From Pseudomonas syringae (GTDB lineage Bacteria > Pseudomonadota > Gammaproteobacteria > Pseudomonadales > Pseudomonadaceae), in the NCBI RefSeq assembly GCF_021606685.1, contig NZ_WKCB01000061.1, positions 1 to 34,404 on the forward strand: 34,404 nt of DNA, written 5' to 3'. How positions within the stretch are numbered: position 1 is the first letter of the stretch; every line of letters begins with the position of its first letter. This document shows positions 14,648 to 23,465 of this stretch, in pieces. The notes beneath the pieces are model-generated. The model was not told the DNA's origin, did not search any database, and saw only the letters and a list, made by a program, of their open reading frames with translations. Both the position numbers and the translations under genes were made by a program.

Positions 14648-16881
14648 GCTTTACACATAAAGAACCGCTGCAGCCAAAGTTGACTGCATTGCCGGCGTCC
14701 AAAGACGTCGACGCGCTGGTACGCGCCGAGCACCACGACCCGTTCTCGATTCTCGGGCCACACGATGACGAGCAGGGCGGCCAGTTCATCCGCGCCTTCC
14801 TGCCCGACGCGCTGAGCGTCCAGGTGCTGAGCCGCGATGGCGCCGAGACGCTGGGCAGCCTGGAGGCTGACCAGGTGCCTGGTTTGTTTGTCGGGCAGTT
14901 CCATACCCGCCAACCGTACCTGCTCAAGATCCAATGGGCCGGCGGTGAGCAGATCACCGAAGACCCCTACAGCTTCAACCAACTGCTCCTCGGCGAGATG
15001 GACCTGTACCTGTTTGCCGAGGGTAACCACCGCGACCTCGGCAATTGCCTGGGCGCCCAAGTGACCAGCGTCGATGGCGTGCAAGGTGTGCGTTTTGCCG
15101 TGTGGGCGCCGAATGCCCGGCGAGTCTCGGTGGTGGGCGACTTTAATGTCTGGGACGGCCGCCGCCATCCAATGCGTCTGCGGCATCCGTCCGGCGTGTG
15201 GGAGATTTTTATCCCACGTCTGCAACCGGGCGCTGCCTACAAGTACGAGATTCTGGGCGCCAATGGCATCCTGCCGCTCAAGGCTGACCCGGTGGCCCTG
15301 GCCACCCAATTGCCTCCCGACACCGCGTCGAAAGTTGCCGCGCCGTTGCAGGTGAATTGGCAAGACCAGGCGTGGATGCAGTCGCGTGCTGAAAAGCAAA
15401 GGCCCAACGCGCCGCTGTCGATCTATGAGCTGCATGTGGGCTCCTGGCAGTGCGAGCTGGACGAGGCGGGCGAGGTCGCGCGCCAATACACCTGGCGCGA
15501 ACTGGCTGAGCGCCTGGTGCCGTATGTGCAGCAGCTGGGCTTTACCCATGTCGAGCTGATGCCAATCATGGAGCATCCGTTCGGCGGTTCCTGGGGCTAT
15601 CAGGCGTTGTCGCAGTTTGCCCCTACGGCGCGCTTTGGCTCGCCCGAAGACTTCGCCTACTTCGTCGACGCCTTGCACCAGGCCGATATCGGCGTGATTC
15701 TGGACTGGGTCCCCGCGCATTTTCCTACCGATACCCACGGCCTGGCGCAATTCGACGGCACGGCGCTGTACGAATACGCCAACCCGCTGGAAGGTTTCCA
15801 CCAGGATTGGGACACGCTGATCTACAACCTCGGGCGCACCGAAGTCCATGGCTTCATGCTGGCTTCGGCATTGCACTGGCTCAAGCACTTCCATATTGAC
15901 GGCCTGCGTGTGGATGCCGTGGCATCGATGCTCTACCGCGATTACTCACGCAAGGCCGGTGAGTGGGTGCCCAACCGCCATGGTGGCCGTGAGAACCTGG
16001 AAGCCATCGATTTCCTGCGCCATTTGAACGACGTGGTCGCCCTCGAAACCCCCGGCGCGCTGGTGATTGCCGAAGAGTCCACGGCCTGGCCCGGGGTCAG
16101 CCAGCCCACCCAACAGGGCGGCCTGGGGTTCAACTACAAATGGAACATGGGCTGGATGCACGATTCGCTGCACTACATCCAGCAGGACCCGGTGTACCGC
16201 GCTCATCACCATAACGAGCTGAGCTTCGGCCTGGTGTATGCCTGGTCCGAGCGGTTTATCCTGCCGATCTCCCACGATGAAGTGGTGCACGGCAAGCATT
16301 CGCTGATCGACAAAATGCCCGGCGACCGCTGGCAGAAGTTTGCCAACCTGCGCGCCTACCTGACGTTCATGTGGATGCACCCCGGTAAGAAATTGCTGTT
16401 CATGGGCTGCGAATTCGGCCAGTGGCGCGAGTGGAATCACGACCAGCAACTGGACTGGTACCTGCTGCAGTACGCGGAACACAAAGGCGTGCAGAAGCTG
16501 GTCGGCGACTTGAACCGCCTGTACCGCGAGGAGCCTGCGCTGCACGAACAGGACGACGCGCCGCAGGGCTTCCAGTGGTTGATCGGCGACGATGCGATCA
16601 ACAGCGTCTTTGCCTGGCTGCGCTGGAGCAAGGACGGCAAGCCGGTGCTGGTGGTGGCCAACTTCACCCCGGTGCCGCGTGCTGCCTATGCCGTTGGCGT
16701 GCCCTTTGCCGGGCGGTGGAGCGAGGTGCTCAACAGCGATGCCGACACCTACGCGGGTTCCAACTACGGCAACGGCGGCGCCGTGTTTACCCAGGATGAG
16801 CCACGCCATGGGCAAGCGGTGTCACTGTCCTTGAATCTGCCGCCGCTTGGCGTACTGATTCTGCGTCCAGAAGCGCTTTAA
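14644..16881 (+). CDS. glgB: 1,4-alpha-glucan branching enzyme GlgB
   Basis: This 745-residue GH13 enzyme cuts alpha-1,4 chains and rejoins them as alpha-1,6 branches. It has two N-terminal beta modules (N1 about 20-110, CBM48 about 125-225 with VRFAVWAPNARRVSVVGDFN), then the catalytic barrel with nucleophile D424 (DGLRVDAVAS), acid/base E477 (VIAEESTAWPG) and D545 (ISHDEV), and a C-terminal beta domain. Length and motifs match full-size bacterial GlgB. It overlaps treS by four bases and is the last gene of the operon. With GlgE it makes a branched alpha-glucan from trehalose-derived maltose 1-phosphate. Confidence 0.97.
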   Translation: MSFTHKEPLQPKLTALPASKDVDALVRAEHHDPFSILGPHDDEQGGQFIRAFLPDALSVQVLSRDGAETLGSLEADQVPGLFVGQFHTRQPYLLKIQWAGGEQITEDPYSFNQLLLGEMDLYLFAEGNHRDLGNCLGAQVTSVDGVQGVRFAVWAPNARRVSVVGDFNVWDGRRHPMRLRHPSGVWEIFIPRLQPGAAYKYEILGANGILPLKADPVALATQLPPDTASKVAAPLQVNWQDQAWMQSRAEKQRPNAPLSIYELHVGSWQCELDEAGEVARQYTWRELAERLVPYVQQLGFTHVELMPIMEHPFGGSWGYQALSQFAPTARFGSPEDFAYFVDALHQADIGVILDWVPAHFPTDTHGLAQFDGTALYEYANPLEGFHQDWDTLIYNLGRTEVHGFMLASALHWLKHFHIDGLRVDAVASMLYRDYSRKAGEWVPNRHGGRENLEAIDFLRHLNDVVALETPGALVIAEESTAWPGVSQPTQQGGLGFNYKWNMGWMHDSLHYIQQDPVYRAHHHNELSFGLVYAWSERFILPISHDEVVHGKHSLIDKMPGDRWQKFANLRAYLTFMWMHPGKKLLFMGCEFGQWREWNHDQQLDWYLLQYAEHKGVQKLVGDLNRLYREEPALHEQDDAPQGFQWLIGDDAINSVFAWLRWSKDGKPVLVVANFTPVPRAAYAVGVPFAGRWSEVLNSDADTYAGSNYGNGGAVFTQDEPRHGQAVSLSLNLPPLGVLILRPEAL

Positions 16882-16971
16882 AGGCTCTACCGTGCTGGAT
16901 TTTGTTGTCCACGTTACTGGCAGGGTGCCACAATGGCGCCCTTGTCGTGGCAGTCGAATCGAGCGAATTTC

Positions 16972-18099
16972 ATGAATGGCCTTGGGCGTGGGCAGGACCA
17001 GGATTGTTTCATAGAGGAACAGGTGCGAACCGACCGGTTGCACCAGTTATTTCGGCAATCATTTGCCGCCATTCTCGGCAGCTACCTGGCCGCCGTGATG
17101 CTTTGCTGGCTGTGTTGGGACCGGTTTGACCACCAGGTCATCCTGGTTTGGCTGGTGGCGCTGGCGGTGTCTTCACTGGTGCGACTCAAGATGTTCCTCG
17201 AGTGGTTCCGCTGCCCTAATTCCGAGCGCACCCCGGACCGCTGGGAGCGCCGCTACTGCATCACACTGATGCTGTCTGCCGGTATCTGGGGCATCGGCGC
17301 ATTCGCGGTCATGCCCACGGATGACCGCTTGTCCCAAGCCTTGGTGATGTTGTTTACGGTAGGGATGTCGGTGAGTGCGGTGTCGTGTTATTCGGCGTAC
17401 CGCTACCTGACACTGGCATCCATGGCCCTGGTCTTGCTGCCCTGTACGCTTTGGTTGCTGTTTCAGCCATCGTCGATGCAAGTGGGCGTGGCGATCGCAG
17501 TACTGGTGTTCTCCACTTTTGTGGTCAGCGCAACGCGCAAGTTGTCCGACGCCCTGGAAAAGGCCTTCCGCCTGACACGGCAAATGGAACGTGCCCACAA
17601 CATTTCCACCCGCGCCGCACAGACCGATGAGTTGACCGGTTTGATGAACCGGCGTGCTTTTTTTGAACACGCCCAGATCCTCTACGCGCAATGTCGGCAC
17701 AACCAGCAGCCGCTGTGCGCGCTGATGCTGGACATGGACCATTTCAAGCAAATCAACGACACCTACGGCCACCAGGCTGGTGACCAGGTGCTGCGCCAGA
17801 TCGGCGCGGTGATCAGCGCCTCGTTCCGCAAGGCTGATGTGTTTGGTCGGCTGGGGGGCGAGGAGTTTGCGGTGCTGTTGCCCAATACCTCGCTGGAAAC
17901 CGCCACAGGGATTGCCGAACAGTTGATCAAGTCGATTTCCGGCCTGGTCTCCGATCCGGTGCTCGGGCTGACCGCCAGCCTGGGCGTGGCCTCCACCCAT
18001 GCCCTCGACCAGGACCTGCACGGCCTGATGAACACGGCTGACAAGGCGCTGTACCGGGCCAAGGCGATGGGACGCAACCAGGTGGCGGTGGCGGAGTAG
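16972..18099 (+). CDS. Membrane diguanylate cyclase (GGDEF)
   Basis: This protein of about 375 residues has roughly six hydrophobic segments in its first ~190 residues, a short linker helix, then a GGDEF domain (about 215-375). The active-site GGEEF motif (295-299) and the RKAD inhibitory site five residues before it are intact, so it is predicted to make c-di-GMP with product inhibition. The membrane part is not a sensor family I can name. The start is uncertain: the ATG at 16972 and an in-frame ATG at 16933 both have weak ribosome sites. It follows glgB by 90 bases, so read-through is possible, and converges with the histidine kinase gene eight bases away. Confidence 0.9.
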   Translation: MNGLGRGQDQDCFIEEQVRTDRLHQLFRQSFAAILGSYLAAVMLCWLCWDRFDHQVILVWLVALAVSSLVRLKMFLEWFRCPNSERTPDRWERRYCITLMLSAGIWGIGAFAVMPTDDRLSQALVMLFTVGMSVSAVSCYSAYRYLTLASMALVLLPCTLWLLFQPSSMQVGVAIAVLVFSTFVVSATRKLSDALEKAFRLTRQMERAHNISTRAAQTDELTGLMNRRAFFEHAQILYAQCRHNQQPLCALMLDMDHFKQINDTYGHQAGDQVLRQIGAVISASFRKADVFGRLGGEEFAVLLPNTSLETATGIAEQLIKSISGLVSDPVLGLTASLGVASTHALDQDLHGLMNTADKALYRAKAMGRNQVAVAE

Positions 18100-18107
18100 G
18101 GGGATGC

Positions 18108-20306
18108 TCAGTCCTTGAGCATGGCCTTCATCAATACCCGGGAAACCTGATCGGCAGAGTAAGGCTTAGCGAGAAACTCAAAACCGTCGTAGCCGTTTTC
18201 GGCCAGCTCGTCGCTGTAGCCCGAGGTCAGCACCACCGGCAAGTCCGCGCGACGCTGGCGCAGCACCTTGGCCATGGCCACGCCGGTCATGCCGGGCATC
18301 ACCACGTCGGAAAACACAATGTCGAACGCCGTCGCATCTTTGCCGGCCAGTGCCAGCGCCTGTTCGGCATCCGTCACCCACATGGTCTGGTAACCGAGAT
18401 CCTGCAGGATCTGGCTGGCAAACCGCCCGACCTCCAAATTATCTTCCACGATCAACACCCGGCACTGCGTGGTGTCATGGGCCGCCGCCTGTGGTTCCAG
18501 CAGGCTTTCCGGCGCCGGCGCCGGCGCCGGCGCTTGGGCTTCCACCTGGGGCAGGTACAAGGTGAACACGCTGCCCTGGCCGAGCGTGCTGGCCACATCA
18601 ATATTGCCGCCGGACTGTTTGGCAAACCCGAAGACCTGCGACAGCCCCAGGCCGGTGCCCTTGCCGACGGCCTTGGTGGTGAAGAACGGCTCGAAAATCC
18701 GTTCAACCGTGTCCATCGCGATGCCAGGGCCGGTATCGCCAAGGGAAACAGCGATATACGCCTGGGATGAGCCAGCATCCCCGCGGATACGCGGCAGTGC
18801 CTGTTGGCCGGCAACCCGCAGCGTCAGCGTGCCCTGGCCGTCCATTGCATCCCTGGCATTGAGGGCGATGTTGATCAGCGCGGTTTCGAACTGGCTGGAG
18901 TCGATACGCGCGAAGCAGGCCTTGGTCGGTAGCTCGACGTTTACGCGAATGCGTGCGCCGGTGACGCTTTCGAGCATCTCGCCGATATTCTGTACGCGCT
19001 GACCTACGTCAAAAACCTCCGGGCTCAACGGTTGGCGTCGGGCGAAGGCGAGTAACTGGCTGGTCAGTTTGCTGGCGCGTTCGACCGTGTCGGACACCGC
19101 ACCCATATAACGCTGGCGACGTTCTTCCGACAGGCCCGGTTGGCGCAGAAAGTCCACCGACGAGCGAATGATGGTCAGCAGGTTGTTGAAGTCATGGGCC
19201 ACGCCGCCGGTCAATTGGCCGATGGCTTCGAGTTTCTGCGACTGGCGCAGCGCAGCTTCGGCCTGGGCCAGCGCCAGGGTGCGTTCTTCCACGCGTTGTT
19301 CGAGGGTGGTGTTCAGCTCGGCGTATGCCGCCAGGCCTTTGCGCACGTCGGCATCGGCGCGTACCCGTTCGATATGCGCCCAGGAGCGCTCGGTGACTTC
19401 ACGCAGCAAGGCCAGGTCGTAGGGCGACCAGGGCCGCGCCACTTTGTCGTGCACGGCCATCAAGGCGGTCAGGCGCCCATTCTTGATCAAGGGCATGCAG
19501 ATCGTCGCGGTCACGCCCAGCGCCTGGAAGGGCGCGGATTCTTCGGGCGGCAGCTCACGCAGGTTGTCGTGGATCACCAAGGGTTCACCGGCGCGCAGGC
19601 ACTTGACGGCAGTAGTGCCAAAGGCCGCGAGGCTGTAGCGGCCGATGATGCTCGGCGAGCCGGGCGCGGTCCAATTGTCGCGAATGGTGAAGCCGTCTTC
19701 ATCGGCGTCCATGTCGGCGTAGGCGCAATTGCTGACTTGCAGGTGCTGGGCCAGCAGCTCGGTGGTGCGGGTCATGATGGCTTGGGCGTCGGCCGCGTTG
19801 ACCACCGCGTTGCCGATGGCATCCAGCACCGCCAGGCGCCGGGCAAGGAACACCGTCGCGGTGGTTTCGGACACGGTGTCGAGCAGGCCGACCACCCGAC
19901 CCTGAGGGTCGCGGATCGGGCTGTAGCAGAAGGTGAAATAAGCCTGCTCACGCGCCTGGCCGCGCTCGATCACCAGCGGGAAGTTTTCGATGTAGGTGGC
20001 ATGCCCCTGAAAGGCAGCGTCGGCGATCGGGCTGATGTCGTCCCACACCTCGCTCCACACTTCGCTGAACGGGCGGCCCAGCGCATTGGGCTTGGTGCCC
20101 AGGATCGGAATGAACGCATCGTTGTAGAGCGTGATCAGCTGCGGGCCCCAGACAATCGCCTGGGGGAAGCTTGAGGCGAAACAGAGTGCGACGGTGGTTT
20201 TCAACACGTCCGGCCACTGCTCCAATGGCCCCAGCGGGGTTGCGGTCCAATCATGCTGGCGCACCCGTTCAGCCATATCGCTGCTGCTTTGCAGCCAATT
20301 CATCAT
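18108..20306 (-). CDS. PAS-GAF hybrid sensor histidine kinase with receiver domain
   Basis: This protein of about 732 residues has a PAS-like domain (about 30-150), a GAF domain (about 165-325), a coiled linker, a HisKA domain with the phospho-acceptor H371 in GGVAHDFNNLL, an ATPase domain ending with GTGLGLSQVFGFAKQSGG, and a C-terminal receiver with phospho-acceptor D667 in FSDVVMPGMTG. It has no membrane segment, so it is probably a cytoplasmic sensor. Kinases with this layout include bacteriophytochrome-like and blue-light proteins, but I see no chromophore cysteine motif. I chose the ATG at 20306 because AAGGTG precedes it; an in-frame start exists at 20372. No separate response regulator is adjacent. 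Confidence 0.92.
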   Translation of the reverse strand: MMNWLQSSSDMAERVRQHDWTATPLGPLEQWPDVLKTTVALCFASSFPQAIVWGPQLITLYNDAFIPILGTKPNALGRPFSEVWSEVWDDISPIADAAFQGHATYIENFPLVIERGQAREQAYFTFCYSPIRDPQGRVVGLLDTVSETTATVFLARRLAVLDAIGNAVVNAADAQAIMTRTTELLAQHLQVSNCAYADMDADEDGFTIRDNWTAPGSPSIIGRYSLAAFGTTAVKCLRAGEPLVIHDNLRELPPEESAPFQALGVTATICMPLIKNGRLTALMAVHDKVARPWSPYDLALLREVTERSWAHIERVRADADVRKGLAAYAELNTTLEQRVEERTLALAQAEAALRQSQKLEAIGQLTGGVAHDFNNLLTIIRSSVDFLRQPGLSEERRQRYMGAVSDTVERASKLTSQLLAFARRQPLSPEVFDVGQRVQNIGEMLESVTGARIRVNVELPTKACFARIDSSQFETALINIALNARDAMDGQGTLTLRVAGQQALPRIRGDAGSSQAYIAVSLGDTGPGIAMDTVERIFEPFFTTKAVGKGTGLGLSQVFGFAKQSGGNIDVASTLGQGSVFTLYLPQVEAQAPAPAPAPESLLEPQAAAHDTTQCRVLIVEDNLEVGRFASQILQDLGYQTMWVTDAEQALALAGKDATAFDIVFSDVVMPGMTGVAMAKVLRQRRADLPVVLTSGYSDELAENGYDGFEFLAKPYSADQVSRVLMKAMLKD
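18511..18533. repeat. In-frame GGCGCC hexamer repeat in kinase linker
   Basis: Tandem copies of GGCGCC encode a Pro-Ala linker (APAPAPAPAPES) between the ATPase and receiver domains of the hybrid kinase. The repeat unit is six bases, so slippage would change linker length without a frameshift. Confidence 0.7.
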
Positions 20307-20425
20307 TGCGGGAACACCTTGTTTACCAGGCTCTTGAGTGTCGGAAAATGTCTGGCGCACAGCTAAAGACACGGATACGCGCTGCCAGTTCAGCGCGATT
20401 ATCCATTAGATGGCAATCTGATACT

Positions 20426-20441
20426 CCACTCATTTGAGTGG
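20426..20441. repeat. Short palindrome CCACTCA-TT-TGAGTGG
   Basis: A 16-base palindrome with seven-base arms lies between the kinase start (20306) and the CAP-protein stop (20477), both on the minus strand. It could be an operator for the kinase gene. No U-run is present on the minus strand to support a terminator. Confidence 0.35.
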
Positions 20442-20476
20442 CTTGGGTTCAGCCGGGTCGGGCACTGGGCCCAACC

Positions 20477-21328
20477 CTATTGCGCGCCGAATAAACCGGT
20501 CCAGTAAATGCCCGCGTCGCTCTTGGGGTCCATGGCATAGGCCGCGCCCAATTCGCGAAATTGCGGGTTCATCAAGTTGGCGCAATGGCCGGGGCTGGCG
20601 AGCCAGCCGTCGACTACCTTGCGTGGCGTGTCCAGGCCGGCTGCGATGTTTTCGCCGATGTTTTTCGCGATATAACCCGCCAGCTCGGCACGGTCACCGG
20701 GCGTGCGCCCGTCGTGGTCCAGGTGGTCGAAGAAATTGCCGTTGGCCATGTTGCGTGTGTGGCTGTTGGCGGCGCCGGCCAAGTCATCATTCCACGACAA
20801 TGGGGTGGTGGCGGTGAACGCCAGGGTGCCGCATTGGCGGGGTTGCGAACGGGCCGTGTTGATCAGGCTGAGCAGCTGCTTGCCTTCGGTCTGCCAATCG
20901 CCCAGCCCGCTGGACAACAGCGGGCGCGCGAGCACGATGCGCCAGTCCTGGCCGCTGTTGCTGACGCCGATATCGACAAATTGCGGGTCCAGCACCACGC
21001 GGCAGAAGCTTTCACGCACGGCCTTCATGGCCGCCTGGGCATCCTTGGGGCCAGACAGGCTGATGGCCTGCACGTTGACCATCGGGTACGCAGCCCGGGC
21101 CAGCGATTGCTGCAGGTCGCCGACATTGGTCGCCGGCAGCACCAGCCGCGTATCGGTGGCCAGGGGCGGCAGTTCCTGGGAACCCTGGTCGCCGCAGCGT
21201 TGCACCTGGCTGCGGTATTCGTTGATCTGTTGCACCAGCTGAGTTTCTTCATTCGCCATCGCGCTGGCGCAGAACACCGTACTGGCGGCCAGCGTCGTAA
21301 GACCCATCATCAATGACAGAACGCGCAT
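20477..21328 (-). CDS. Secreted CAP-domain (SCP/PR-1) protein
   Basis: This 283-residue protein has a Sec signal peptide (MRVLSLMMGLTTLAAS start, likely cleavage after ASAMA near residue 25), an N-terminal region of unknown fold (about 26-150) and a C-terminal CAP domain (about 160-283). The CAP signatures are present: a His in FFDHLDHDGR, the central GENIAAG and the SPGHCANLMNP motif. CAP proteins are extracytoplasmic; bacterial members are poorly characterised and may bind lipids or act as putative proteases. AAGGGT precedes the ATG at 21328; an upstream in-frame start at 21388 would spoil the signal peptide. It is divergent from the GNAT gene. Confidence 0.9.
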   Translation of the reverse strand: MRVLSLMMGLTTLAASTVFCASAMANEETQLVQQINEYRSQVQRCGDQGSQELPPLATDTRLVLPATNVGDLQQSLARAAYPMVNVQAISLSGPKDAQAAMKAVRESFCRVVLDPQFVDIGVSNSGQDWRIVLARPLLSSGLGDWQTEGKQLLSLINTARSQPRQCGTLAFTATTPLSWNDDLAGAANSHTRNMANGNFFDHLDHDGRTPGDRAELAGYIAKNIGENIAAGLDTPRKVVDGWLASPGHCANLMNPQFRELGAAYAMDPKSDAGIYWTGLFGAQ

Positions 21329-21537
21329 GGACGTTACCCTTGAGCTTGAAAGCGCCCATGATGCGCGATGTAACCCGGTCTGGTGCAACGCCTTTTTTGT
21401 TTTTTTGCCTCAACGGGTGTTCGCTGGCGGTGTTGCCTGTGGCAATGCGGCCTCATGCCATCACCGCAGCCAGCAGAATAGATCGACTGCAACAGGTACA
21501 ATCCCCGCTGTTTTGTCGCGAAACCCCAGGAATCTGC

Positions 21538-22209
21538 ATGTTCAGCCTTACCCACTACACCACCCCGTGCCCCGAGCCCATCAACGCCCAGATCCTGCAG
21601 ATGGTGGTGGATAACCTCACCGACATCAGCAGCGTCGCGCTGCCGCCGAGCAACCTGCTCTACAACATCTATCAATACGCTGTGGGTTTTGAGGTGCACC
21701 TGTACCTGCAAGCGTTGAATGGAGAGAAGGGCATCGCGGTTGAGCTGGTGGTGGCGATGGAGGAGGACAATCTCATCGGCTTTTGCCTGTACCTGCCGGT
21801 CAAGGATGACCCCCAAGCCTGTGGCATCGCCTTTATGGCGGTACAGGCTGGCTCGCGTCGCCAGGGTGTGGCGCGCGGGATGCTGCGCGAAGTGTTGGCG
21901 CGTTATCCTCACGCCGAGCTGGCGTGCGCCGTGGAGAAAGTACCGGTGTTTGAAGCCCTGGGGTTCCAGGTGCGTGGCGCGCGGGAAACCCAGGTGTTGA
22001 TGAACACCCGCGACTACGCCACTGATGGCCTGATGGGGGTGCTCGACGTGGCGGCTATTTATAGCTCGCTGGAAGTGCGCCAGATTCATACCTACCTGCT
22101 GCAAAAACACGGCAAGCGCGCGATGGTCGACGCCGAGAAGCAGCGCGACCGGCATCTGGATCAATTGACGCGCAAGGTTCGCGCGTTTGTCATGAGCGTC
22201 CGCGGCTGA
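21538..22209 (+). CDS. GNAT family N-acetyltransferase
   Basis: This 223-residue protein has a GNAT core (about 65-165) with the acetyl-CoA loop RRQGVARGMLREVL (Q/RxxGxG/A type). It has an N-terminal extension of about 60 residues and a C-terminal basic helical tail (about 185-223). The substrate is unknown. CAGGAA seven bases upstream supports the ATG at 21538. It is divergent from the CAP-domain gene across a 209-base region containing a T-rich run and a possible -10 (TACAAT, 21497-21502). Its end overlaps the end of the convergent TetR gene by 20 bases. Confidence 0.85.
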   Translation: MFSLTHYTTPCPEPINAQILQMVVDNLTDISSVALPPSNLLYNIYQYAVGFEVHLYLQALNGEKGIAVELVVAMEEDNLIGFCLYLPVKDDPQACGIAFMAVQAGSRRQGVARGMLREVLARYPHAELACAVEKVPVFEALGFQVRGARETQVLMNTRDYATDGLMGVLDVAAIYSSLEVRQIHTYLLQKHGKRAMVDAEKQRDRHLDQLTRKVRAFVMSVRG

Positions 22210-22792
22210 CCATCGCCAGGATCGTCGCAAGCAGCTCCTGCTGGGCTTCCTCACGGCTGAGCTCGCCACTGGCCGCCGCCTGAGACAGCGCGTCCGCCGC
22301 CCCGAGCATGGCCCGCAGGCCGGCCTGGGGCAGGCTGGCGCCGGGTGCAAAGGGCGCCAGGGCGTCGCGGCACTTGGCGAGGAAAATCGCCTCGTATTCG
22401 CGCTTGAGGGTTTCCAGCTCCGGCGAGCTGCTGAGCGCGGCCATCACCCCGGAAATCTCCCGCCCTTGCAGCAAGACACAGTCCACATAGGACGAGGCGA
22501 TCACCCACGCGCGCGCCTGCAAGGTGGCGTCGCAGGCCTGGATGGCCTGCGAAAACACCTGGTTCTGGCGCGCGTCGAAGTCTGCGTACAGCGCCGCCAA
22601 CAACCCCGCGCGGGTGACGAAATGGTCGTAGACCACCGGCTTGGTCACCCCGGCCAGCTCCGCAAGGCGGCCCAGGGTCAGCGCTTCGGTGCCTTCATCG
22701 CGCACCAGTTGCCAGGCCACATCCAGTAATTGGCGCAGACGATCTTCACGCGATAAACGACGACGGGGGGCAGGGGATTCAGCGCTTGACAT
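22190..22792 (-). CDS. TetR/AcrR family repressor
   Basis: This 200-residue regulator has an N-terminal HTH (about 15-60, LGRLAELAGVTKPVVYDHF) and a ligand-binding C-terminal helical domain. It is divergent from the quinone oxidoreductase gene with only 72 bases between, and a near-perfect palindrome sits in that gap (22807-22831). The simplest model is autorepression plus repression of the oxidoreductase, released by a quinone or electrophile; this is inference from the layout. Its 3' end overlaps the GNAT gene by 20 bases. Confidence 0.9.
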   Translation of the reverse strand: MSSAESPAPRRRLSREDRLRQLLDVAWQLVRDEGTEALTLGRLAELAGVTKPVVYDHFVTRAGLLAALYADFDARQNQVFSQAIQACDATLQARAWVIASSYVDCVLLQGREISGVMAALSSSPELETLKREYEAIFLAKCRDALAPFAPGASLPQAGLRAMLGAADALSQAAASGELSREEAQQELLATILAMVSRGRS

Positions 22793-22806
22793 GCTTATAT
22801 ACCAAA

Positions 22807-22831
22807 AGTAACTTATCCGGGTTAACTTACT
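22807..22831. promoter_or_regulatory. TetR operator candidate palindrome
   Basis: The 25-base palindrome begins AGTAACTTA and ends TTAACTTACT; all but two base pairs around the centre are symmetric. It lies in the 72-base divergent gap and overlaps the expected -35 region of the oxidoreductase promoter, whose -10 is likely TATATT (22837-22842). This is a typical TetR operator position. Confidence 0.65.
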
Positions 22832-22864
22832 GAAAGTATATTAGGCTCAAGCGGAGGCATTGTC

Positions 22865-23464
22865 ATGCACGCCCTGATCGTTGTTGCTCATCACGACCCA
22901 CACGCCCTCACTCATGCGGTGGCAGCGCACGTCGCCGAAGGCCTGGGTGCTGCCGGCCATACCTTCGAGATTGCCGACCTCGCTGCCGAAGGTTTCGACC
23001 CACGCTACACCGCCGCTGACCATGGGGTGCACCGCAACCGTGCCGCGCCGCCGGCCGATGTGCTGCGCGAACAGGCGCGCATCGACCGCGCCGACGCGCT
23101 GGTGCTGGTCTTCCCGATCTACTGGTGGTCAATGCCAGCGCTGCTCAAGGGCTGGGTCGACCGTGTTTTCGTCAACGGCTGGGCGATCGACTACGGCCCG
23201 GACACGCCGGTGGTGAAAAAGCTGCGGCACCTGCAGGTGCATCTGCTGGCCCTGGGCGCTGCCGATGCCAGCGCGTTCGATCGACACGGCTACGCCAAGG
23301 CGATGCGTACGCAGATCGACTACGGGATCTTCGATTACTGTGGGGCGCAGGTAGTGACGTCCGAGCTGTTGCTGGAGTCCGAAGACGGCGCCGCGCAGGC
23401 GCATCTGAATAAGGCCAGCGCAGTCGGGCGGGGGGTGTTCTCGAGCGAGACGGTGGCTGGTTGA
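22865..23464 (+). CDS. NAD(P)H-dependent quinone oxidoreductase, flavodoxin fold
   Basis: This 199-residue protein belongs to the Flavodoxin_2 family (NQO1/MdaB/KefF-like), FMN- or FAD-dependent two-electron reductases of quinones or nitro compounds. Typical features are the N-terminal strand HALIVVAHHDPHAL and the motif VFPIYWWSMPALLKGWVDRV, which contacts flavin. The GGAGG ribosome site is seven bases before the ATG. It is divergent from a TetR gene that probably controls it. It converges with the next gene one base away. Confidence 0.9.
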   Translation: MHALIVVAHHDPHALTHAVAAHVAEGLGAAGHTFEIADLAAEGFDPRYTAADHGVHRNRAAPPADVLREQARIDRADALVLVFPIYWWSMPALLKGWVDRVFVNGWAIDYGPDTPVVKKLRHLQVHLLALGAADASAFDRHGYAKAMRTQIDYGIFDYCGAQVVTSELLLESEDGAAQAHLNKASAVGRGVFSSETVAG

Positions 23465-23465
23465 G

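Noticed and set aside
14533..15894. A minus-strand open frame of 453 codons opposite glgB
   Set aside because: GlgB is unmistakable on the plus strand; the reverse frame has no recognisable domain and is a GC-rich shadow.
19140..20174. A plus-strand open frame of 344 codons opposite the hybrid kinase
   Set aside because: The kinase domains cover the same DNA on the minus strand; the product is low-complexity and Gly/His/Gln-rich.
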